Shown here piece by piece: positions 58,262 through 64,000 of a DNA stretch of 64,000 bases. Source of the stretch: Clostridia bacterium (GTDB taxonomy: Bacteria; Bacillota; Clostridia; Oscillospirales; CAG-382); contig JAFZDO010000025.1 in assembly GCA_017561145.1 (NCBI GenBank), positions 1 through 64,000 of the forward strand, read 5' to 3'. Both the position numbers and the translations under genes were made by a program. The first letter of the stretch is position 1. Each line of letters starts with the position of its first letter. The notes under the pieces are model-generated. The model had not been told where the DNA came from, did not search any database, and saw only the letters and a list, made by a program, of their open reading frames with translations.

Positions 58262-59452
58262 ATGTATATTCTTGTTGTAAATGCGGGCAGCTCTTCGCTT
58301 AAGTATCAGCTTTTCGATATGGACAAGCAAGAGGTTGCCGCTAAAGGCCTTTGCGAGCGTATCGGTATTGACGGTAAGCTCACCCACACCTCCACCGGTA
58401 AAGAAAAAATTCAAAAGGATATCCCTATGCCCACCCACGCGCAAGCGGTTGCGGCATTGGTTGATTCCCTTACGGATAAAGAACACGGCTGTATTTCCGA
58501 TATGTCGGCTATCTCTGCGGTAGGCCACCGTATCGTCCACGGCGGTCCTTGGCTTATCAAGAGCGTGCTTGTTGACGATAACGTTATCGCCGACCTTGAA
58601 AAGTGCCGCGATCTTGCACCTCTTCACACCGTGCCCCACCTTTTGGGTATCCGCGGCTGTCTTGAGGTAATGCCCGAAACTCCTCAGGTTTTGGTTATCG
58701 ACACCGCATTCCACCAAACCATGCCTCCCGAAGCATATACCTATCCCATCAATTACGAGGTTGCACAAAAGCACAATATCCGCCGTTACGGCTTCCACGG
58801 TACCTCGCACCGTTACGTTTCGGGCAAGGCTATCGAATATCTCGGAAACCCCAACGCAAAGATCGTTACCTGCCACCTCGGCAACGGTTCCTCGATCACC
58901 GCTGTTGATGCAGGTAAATGTATCGACACCTCGATGGGCTTTACTCCTCTTGAAGGCGTTATCATGGGCTCGCGTTGCGGCGCTATCGATCCTGCTGTCG
59001 TTCCCTTCGTTATGGAAAAGGAAAACATTCCCGTTAACGAAATGGGCAACTGGATGAATAAAAATTGCGGCTTCTTGGGCGTATCGGGCGTTTCGAGCGA
59101 CCTTCGCGAAATTACCGCAGCGATCGATTCGGGCAACAAGCGTGCAGAACTCGCATACAACATCCTTGCTTACCAGATCAAGAAATATATCGGCTCCTAC
59201 ACTGCCGCAATGAACGGACTTGACTGTGTTGTTTTCACTGCAGGCGTTGGCGAAAACGATGCTCGTCTCCGTGCTCTTGCACTTGAAAATATGGATTACT
59301 ACGGAATCAAGATCGATCCCGAAAAGAACAACACTCGCGGCTGTGTGGATATTACTGCGGCTGACTCCAAGGTCAAGGTGCTTGTAATTCCCACCAACGA
59401 AGAGCTTGTTATTGCATCCGATACGATGCAGATCGTTTCCGAAATAAAGTAA
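58262..59452 (+). CDS. ackA: Acetate kinase
   Basis: 396 residues. Forms ATP and acetate from acetyl phosphate, the energy-yielding end of anaerobic fermentation. Motifs: VVNAGSSSLKYQLFDM at the start, AVGHRIVHGG, DTAFHQTMP, HGTSHRYV, CHLGNGSSITAV, DTSMGFTPLEG and GVGENDARLR. Codon bias like tuf, so strongly expressed. No pta lies next to it. AAGGAG ribosome site. Confidence 0.97.
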   Translation: MYILVVNAGSSSLKYQLFDMDKQEVAAKGLCERIGIDGKLTHTSTGKEKIQKDIPMPTHAQAVAALVDSLTDKEHGCISDMSAISAVGHRIVHGGPWLIKSVLVDDNVIADLEKCRDLAPLHTVPHLLGIRGCLEVMPETPQVLVIDTAFHQTMPPEAYTYPINYEVAQKHNIRRYGFHGTSHRYVSGKAIEYLGNPNAKIVTCHLGNGSSITAVDAGKCIDTSMGFTPLEGVIMGSRCGAIDPAVVPFVMEKENIPVNEMGNWMNKNCGFLGVSGVSSDLREITAAIDSGNKRAELAYNILAYQIKKYIGSYTAAMNGLDCVVFTAGVGENDARLRALALENMDYYGIKIDPEKNNTRGCVDITAADSKVKVLVIPTNEELVIASDTMQIVSEIK

Positions 59453-60135
59453 TGGAAACCGAAAAAGACAAAGTAAACGATACTTTAGGACACAGAAGCC
59501 GTTGTAAAAAACGGCTTCTTTCCGAAGGTGCGAAAAGCTTCAGCGATACGGAGCTGCTTGAAATGCTTTTGTTTTATGCAGTGCCGCGTGCCGATACGAA
59601 GCCGATTGCCGAAGCGCTTATCGAAAAATTCGGCTCGCTCAACGCCGTTATCCGTGCGGATCTTGATGAATTAACGTCCGTTCCGATGTTAAAGGACGGC
59701 GCAAGGGTGTTGTTTTCGCTTTTGGACGAGCTGTTTGCACGTACGGGTGTTTGTATCGGTGATAAGGACCTGCTTGAGGGCGAAAAATTAAAGGAATATC
59801 TGCTTGATCTTTACCGTGAAAGGGTGAACGAAACCGTTTATGCCCTTTATTTTGCCGCAGACGGCGAATATATCGGCAAGCAGGTTATTTTCCGAGGAGG
59901 CATAAGCTCCGCAAAGTTTTCGCTTCGCGCCATAACAGAGGGTATCATCCGCATAGGCGGAAAAACCGTAATACTTGCGCATAACCACCCGAGCGGAAGT
60001 CTTGTTCCGTCTTCGGACGATATTATTTCGACCAAGCGTATTGCCGCTCACCTTGCTGCCAACGAGATCGAATTGCTCGAGCATTATATCGTAGGCAAGG
60101 ATGACGTTGCGGGAATAATGCATCCCGACATATAA
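59452..60135 (+). CDS. radC: RadC-family JAMM protein
   Basis: 227 residues. Helix-hairpin-helix-like N-terminus (ALIEKFGSLNAVIRADLDEL) and a JAMM zinc-metalloprotease-like domain with LAHNHPSGSLVPSSDD (HxH...S..D). Despite the old repair name, the role is uncertain. Its ATG overlaps the ackA stop (TAATG), so it is coupled to a very highly expressed gene. Confidence 0.95.
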   Translation: METEKDKVNDTLGHRSRCKKRLLSEGAKSFSDTELLEMLLFYAVPRADTKPIAEALIEKFGSLNAVIRADLDELTSVPMLKDGARVLFSLLDELFARTGVCIGDKDLLEGEKLKEYLLDLYRERVNETVYALYFAADGEYIGKQVIFRGGISSAKFSLRAITEGIIRIGGKTVILAHNHPSGSLVPSSDDIISTKRIAAHLAANEIELLEHYIVGKDDVAGIMHPDI

Positions 60136-60200
60136 AAAAGACGACTCATATACGTTGTGCCGATAAAGTCACGAGGTATATGAACCGTCTTTTATTTTTT
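60135..60200. terminator. Bidirectional terminator after radC
   Basis: AAAAGACG...CGTCTTTT arms with inner CATATAC/GTATATG pairing, T run beyond. The stop of the converging FAD gene (60199) touches its right edge. Confidence 0.8.
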
Positions 60201-61764
60201 ATATGCTCAAAATGAATTCCTCTGCGGAGCGGACTCCGTCGATAGCGGCAGAAATTATACCGCCTGCATATCCTGCGCCCTCGCCCAAGGGATAAATGCC
60301 TTTGATGTTGCTTTGCCTGTCGTCAAAGCGTTTGATGCGTATCGGCGAGCTCGTGCGGCTTTCGACCGCGGTGATGATCGCACCGTTTGAATCAAAGCCC
60401 TTTATTTTTCTGCCGAAGGCGATCAATGCCTCGCGGAAGGAATCGTTTATCTCCTTTGAAAAGAGCTTTGAAATATCGCAATATTTAACGCCGCGCGGAT
60501 AGGTCGGGACAATATCGGCTTCGGCTTTGCTCTTTCCGAGATATTCACCGACAGTCATACAGGGGGCTGTGAAATCGTTTCCTCCCATTTCAAAAGCGGC
60601 TCTTTCAAGGCTTTCGCGGTAATCGTAGCCCGCAAAAATGCCGTCACCTAAATCCTCGGGGAGAATTTCGCAAAGGATAGCGGAGTTTGCGTTTTTTCCG
60701 TCACGCGCGTGGTAGCTCATGCCGTTTGTGACAAGACGCTCGTTTTCGCTTGCCGCGGCAACAACGTGTCCGCCGGGGCACATGCAAAAGCTGTAAACGG
60801 TTCTGCCGTTTTTGCAATGCGTGAACAGCTTATATTCCGCGGGGGGCAAAAAGCGAAGATGGTCGCCCTCGCCGTATTGCGAAATGTCGATATCCTTTTG
60901 CGGATGCTCGATGCGGAAACCCACCGAAAAGGGCTTTCTTTCAAGCTCTGCTCCGTGAGAATAAAGCATTTCGGCAATGTTTCTTGCCGACTGTCCGGTT
61001 GCGAGAAAGAGCGTGTCGGTTTCTATTTCGCCGTTTGAGGTAACTACCGAAACGATTTTGCTTCCGTCTGTGCGTATATCGATAAGCGAATCTTCAAAGC
61101 GTATTTCACCGCCGAGCGAAATAATTTCCTTGCGGATCGTTTCTACAACGCCGCGCAAAAGATCGGTGCCGATGTGCGGCTTTGCAATATAAAGCGTTTC
61201 CTTCGGTGCGCCTGCCTTGACAAGCTCGTTCAAAACAAACTGACCGCGGAAGCTTTTATCCTTGACGAGCGTGTTGAGCTTTCCGTCGGAAAACGCACCT
61301 GCGCCGCCCTCTCCGTACTGAATATTGGAGCTTTCATTCAATTCGCCGCCGCCGAAAAATGCATCGACGTCCTTTTTTCGTTCGGATACCGCCTTGCCGC
61401 GCTCAAGCACGATAGGGCGCATACCCGACCTCGCAAGACAAAGCGCAACGAAAATACCCGCGGGACCGAAGCCTGCGATGACCGGGCGCTTTTCGGGAAG
61501 CTTATTCGCTGTGGGGAAGGTATATTCCACTTCCTTTTCGACAACCGTGCCGCCGCAACGGGATGCGATTCCTTCCTCATCACCCGAATGGACGAAAATA
61601 TCGACGGTGTAAACGAATTTAACACGGTTCCGCCGCGCATCGATTGATTTTTTGCGGATCTCGAAATCAAAGCTGCCTAAAGGCTTGCCGATGATTTGCG
61701 AAATATGTTTTTCAAGAGGAAGAGCGTCCTCGTGCGGAGAACGCTCTAAATTAAGACGTACCAT
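60199..61764 (-). CDS. FAD-dependent oxidoreductase (COG2509 type)
   Basis: 521 residues. N-terminal extra domain (about 75 residues) then FAD Rossmann IAGFGPAGIFVALCLARSG (about 95-113), VLERGKAVSERKKDVDAF, NIQYGEGGAGAFSDGKL, and C-terminal GIYPLGEGAGYAGGIISAAIDG. Well-conserved family in Firmicutes without a settled substrate. Its ATG overlaps the stop of the DUF4434 gene (TAATG). Confidence 0.94.
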   Translation of the reverse strand: MVRLNLERSPHEDALPLEKHISQIIGKPLGSFDFEIRKKSIDARRNRVKFVYTVDIFVHSGDEEGIASRCGGTVVEKEVEYTFPTANKLPEKRPVIAGFGPAGIFVALCLARSGMRPIVLERGKAVSERKKDVDAFFGGGELNESSNIQYGEGGAGAFSDGKLNTLVKDKSFRGQFVLNELVKAGAPKETLYIAKPHIGTDLLRGVVETIRKEIISLGGEIRFEDSLIDIRTDGSKIVSVVTSNGEIETDTLFLATGQSARNIAEMLYSHGAELERKPFSVGFRIEHPQKDIDISQYGEGDHLRFLPPAEYKLFTHCKNGRTVYSFCMCPGGHVVAAASENERLVTNGMSYHARDGKNANSAILCEILPEDLGDGIFAGYDYRESLERAAFEMGGNDFTAPCMTVGEYLGKSKAEADIVPTYPRGVKYCDISKLFSKEINDSFREALIAFGRKIKGFDSNGAIITAVESRTSSPIRIKRFDDRQSNIKGIYPLGEGAGYAGGIISAAIDGVRSAEEFILSI

Positions 61765-62735
61765 TATTTAAGGCCGTTCTTTTTAAGCCAAGCAACGTAG
61801 TCCTGATAAAGCTTGACAGAATCGGGGTGACCCATATAAGCGGTAGTGCCGGGCTTGTTGAACATACCTTGATACTGGTAAATAAGGATCTCGTCAACGT
61901 AGGGCGAAATGCTCTTGATCTGACGGTCGATTCTTTCCATATCTGCCGCATAAAGTGCGCTTCTGTAAACGTCGCCTTCAAATTCAAAAACTTCCATATC
62001 TGCCCAAAGAGCCGATCTGCCTGCCTTGTCGTGAGCTTTGCGGAGCGCTTCGTAGAACGCGGGAGTTTCCTCGGGCTTAGATTTGCGAACGCCGATTTCA
62101 TCCTGGTATGCGATAATATCGCAATCGATGCTTTCGAGCTGAGCGATATATTTATCGTCAGCGATAAGATGGTTTGTGCCGTAAGGAGCGATGAGCATCT
62201 TGTGCTTGGGATCGATAGTTCTTGCGAATGCGGAATAGGTATTTACGTATTTGATAAAATCGTCCTCGTAATACGGATAAATGCCGGTTTCATCGGGGAG
62301 ATACCAGCCGTAGAAGGATTTATAGTGGCCGTACTGAGCATAAAGCTGTTCCATTGCCTTGAATGCGCGTGCGGTAACCTCGGGGCTGACCATATTGTTG
62401 CGGGTCTGATTCCAGCTTCCGTAATAACCGCAAGAAACGAAAACCTTAATATCATTTCTTTCAGCGGCGCGGAGAAGTGCGCCCATAGGATCTTTTGCAC
62501 CCATGTCAAAGAAGGGATAAATATCGGTGTTAAAATAAGCGAATCTGTTTCCGTCCTCATAAACCTGCGCGGTGGTAAGGAGAACGATATATTTCATACC
62601 GAGCTCTGCAATTTCGTCAACCTTAGCTTCCCATTGCTCGTCGGTGAACCAACGGCAGATAGGGTTCCAATATTTTCCTTCGGGGATGTTGTGGTGTTGG
62701 AATTCAAACCAAGTACCTCTGATGGGCTTAAGCAT
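61764..62735 (-). CDS. DUF4434 TIM-barrel protein
   Basis: 323 residues, no signal peptide. PIRGTWFEFQHHNI at the start, VLLTTAQVYEDGN, GWYLPDETG (Glu in a TIM-barrel strand), HKMLIAPYGTNHL and IAYQDEIGV fit DUF4434, a family placed near glycoside hydrolases but without known activity. Translationally coupled to the FAD gene, an unusual partnership. Promoter at 62781-62809. Confidence 0.88.
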   Translation of the reverse strand: MLKPIRGTWFEFQHHNIPEGKYWNPICRWFTDEQWEAKVDEIAELGMKYIVLLTTAQVYEDGNRFAYFNTDIYPFFDMGAKDPMGALLRAAERNDIKVFVSCGYYGSWNQTRNNMVSPEVTARAFKAMEQLYAQYGHYKSFYGWYLPDETGIYPYYEDDFIKYVNTYSAFARTIDPKHKMLIAPYGTNHLIADDKYIAQLESIDCDIIAYQDEIGVRKSKPEETPAFYEALRKAHDKAGRSALWADMEVFEFEGDVYRSALYAADMERIDRQIKSISPYVDEILIYQYQGMFNKPGTTAYMGHPDSVKLYQDYVAWLKKNGLK

Positions 62736-62780
62736 ATCAAAAAACTTCCTTTCGATAGTTGTTTTTTAAGTTCTGCTTTT

Positions 62781-62809
62781 AGAATAACATTAATAATACT
62801 GTTTTTCAA
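62781..62809 (-). promoter_or_regulatory. Promoter of the DUF4434-FAD operon
   Basis: Minus strand TTGAAA, 17 bases, TATTCT. Confidence 0.7.
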
Positions 62810-62828
62810 GAGTTTTATAAAAAAACGG

Positions 62829-62857
62829 TTGCGAATAATGCGAAAAACGATTATAAT
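62829..62857 (+). promoter_or_regulatory. Promoter of the dockerin esterase gene
   Basis: TTGCGA, 17 bases, TATAAT, 23 bases before the start codon. Confidence 0.75.
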
Positions 62858-62880
62858 AATAATCGTTCGGAGGTGTTTTT

Positions 62881-63723
62881 ATGAAAAAACTTCTATACTT
62901 TTTCGTTTCGCTTGTAATGATCGCCTCGATCCTTCCTTTTTCCGCTCTTGCCGACGATCTTACCGTCATTGCATTCGGCGACAGCATAACCGCCGCAGAT
63001 AAATGGCAAAAGCATATCGAAGCCGAATACGGCATCGATATAATAAACGCAGGCGTAGGCGGCGACACCACCAATTCCGCAAAAGCGCGCTTTAAAAAGG
63101 ACGTTCTGAATAAAAAGCCCGATATTGTTTTTATATCCCTTGGCATTAATGATTGCGCGATAGATATGTCGCGCTACGTCGACCTTGAGACCTATAAGGC
63201 GAATATGGCTTATTTTATCGACGAATGCGAAAAGGCGGGCGCAAAGGTCATTGTCAATATCCCGACGCCCGTTGTTGACGAGCAATATCTTACAAGACAT
63301 AAAAAAGAACCCTTCGAGCCCTACGGCGGGCCGAACGGTATCGTAACGGTTTACGCCGATGCCTGCCGTGAGGTTGCAATCGAAAAGGGCGTTGTCTTCG
63401 CCGACATGAACGCTTATTTCAAATCGCTTGACGGCGGATATGTAAAATATTTTCCCGACGGAGTGCATCCGAGCGACACGGGTTATAAAATGTATGCGTC
63501 GGTCGCGATGGAAGCATATCAAAGCTTATGGCGCGGCGACGTTAACTTTGACGGCACGATCGATAAGTTCGACTATATTCTTGTAAAACGCTCTTGTATG
63601 AAGACGGTAACGCTCGGAGAAAAGCAATTGCTCTCTGCCGACGTCAACAAAAACGGAGAGAACGACACCTACGACTATATCCTTATCAAGCGCCATTGTA
63701 TGAAGACCTTCGTAATATTGTAA
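62881..63723 (+). CDS. SGNH/GDSL esterase with a C-terminal dockerin
   Basis: 280 residues. Signal peptide ending near ALADD. SGNH hydrolase: block I FGDSITAADKW, block II GVGGDTT, block III GINDC, block V DGVHPS. After about residue 215 a type I dockerin with two calcium-loop units, GDVNFDGTIDKFDYILVKRS and ADVNKNGENDTYDYILIKRH. It should dock onto a cohesin scaffold outside the cell, probably removing acetyl groups from plant polysaccharide. GGAGG ribosome site, own promoter. No cohesin gene is in the window. Confidence 0.93.
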   Translation: MKKLLYFFVSLVMIASILPFSALADDLTVIAFGDSITAADKWQKHIEAEYGIDIINAGVGGDTTNSAKARFKKDVLNKKPDIVFISLGINDCAIDMSRYVDLETYKANMAYFIDECEKAGAKVIVNIPTPVVDEQYLTRHKKEPFEPYGGPNGIVTVYADACREVAIEKGVVFADMNAYFKSLDGGYVKYFPDGVHPSDTGYKMYASVAMEAYQSLWRGDVNFDGTIDKFDYILVKRSCMKTVTLGEKQLLSADVNKNGENDTYDYILIKRHCMKTFVIL

Positions 63724-63771
63724 AAAACAAGCGGAAAGAGTTTTGCCCTTTCCGCTTGATCTTATTTTTTG
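63723..63771. terminator. Bidirectional terminator
   Basis: CAAGCGGAAAG / CTTTCCGCTTG with T's to the right and A's to the left. Confidence 0.9.
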
Positions 63772-64000
63772 TGAAGAATAGGAGAAACACGCTTGTAGAT
63801 CAAGCCGGTGATGAGCGAACACGATAATCCCTTGACGAGATTGAAGGGAAGCGTCGCAAACAGGATCAGTCCCTTTAAGTCGGTTATCGAGGAATTTACC
63901 TTGTTTCCCATTCCGATGATCATTTCCATCTTGAAGCCCATAAATTTAACGTATGCGGGTATCATCATAAAATAGTTGACAGCGCTGCCAATGACGGCAA
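63762..64000 (-). CDS. ECF transporter S component, C-terminal part (cut by edge)
   Basis: Open through the right edge; 79 codons visible. Membrane segments AVIGSAVNYFMMIPAYVKFMG and LILFATLPFNLVKGLSCSLITGL, ending YKRVSPILHKK. This matches the C-terminal half of RibU-like substrate-binding S components, which pair with EcfA-EcfT. Riboflavin is the likely vitamin by similarity to RibU, but only the last part is visible. The start lies outside the window. Confidence 0.85.
   Translation of the reverse strand, partial: AVIGSAVNYFMMIPAYVKFMGFKMEMIIGMGNKVNSSITDLKGLILFATLPFNLVKGLSCSLITGLIYKRVSPILHKK

Overview
The window looks like chromosomal DNA of an anaerobic, probably spore-forming gut or rumen member of the Clostridia (Bacillota), near the uncultured Oscillospirales/Christensenellales-type lineages. 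This is inferred from gene content, without a database search. The signs are strong -35/-10 promoters with 17-base spacing, GGAGG ribosome sites, a T-box leader, a GerW/YtfJ spore protein, the ylm division cluster (yggS-sepF-yggT-divIVA-ileS-lspA-rluD), a dockerin-bearing esterase, a BMP-type nucleoside ABC transporter, split transketolase subunits, acetate kinase, and a two-gene SufB/SufC-like (Sms-type) Fe-S system.

Layout. 1-900: end of tuf and its terminator. 0.9-4.2 kb: small accessory region with a self-duplicated unknown protein, two tRNA-Ser genes, a tRNA-Ser fragment split by a structured repeat, a ribbon-helix-helix protein and what looks like a frameshifted unknown gene. 4.2-5.6 kb: lipoprotein and a Nif3-like protein. 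5.7-10.8 kb: complete nucleoside (BMP family) ABC transporter. 10.8-16.4 kb (minus strand): GHL10-type lipoprotein, nitroreductase, GH123/DUF4091-like enzyme, metallo-beta-lactamase-fold hydrolase. 16.5-19.2 kb: T-box leader and an XRE-cupin-acyl-CoA synthetase fusion. 19.2-34.5 kb (plus strand): miaA, the division/membrane cluster, ileS, lspA, rluD, transketolase, a second Nif3, rqcH, tcdA, a flavin reductase and rlmH. 34.5-37 kb (minus): two zinc-ribbon membrane proteins with matching promoters and an Ig/SLH-like lipoprotein. 37-39.2 kb: mnmA and a VDEP-repeat secreted protein. 39.3-46.6 kb (minus): HAD nucleotidase, D-lactate dehydrogenase, nagB, gerW-scpB-scpA-M50 protease-gpmI. 46.7-51.2 kb (plus): nusB-xseA-hslO-SDR-dut-yhbY. 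51.2-58.2 kb (minus): XRE/TPR regulator, long ECF sigma factor, SmsB/SmsC-like pair, lipid kinase, tmcAL. 58.2-60.1 kb: ackA-radC. 60.2-62.7 kb (minus): FAD protein and DUF4434 protein. 62.9-63.7 kb: dockerin esterase. The right edge cuts an ECF transporter S component.

The most unusual content is non-coding. Three dispersed copies (33.3, 41.2 and 50.6 kb) plus one fragment (50.1 kb) form a repeat family of about 130-170 bases. Each full copy has a conserved CGCTCTCGA-like lead, an AT-rich hairpin centred on AA, a longer stem closed by GATGTTCG/CGAACATC or a different but still complementary pair, and a final hairpin with a CACATGT-type loop. The stems differ between copies but stay paired, which points to selection on structure. 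One copy sits inside a 31-base duplication covering the start of the flavin reductase gene, and one fragment and one full copy bracket dut. A second structured repeat family lies beside the tRNA-Ser genes. I do not recognise either family.
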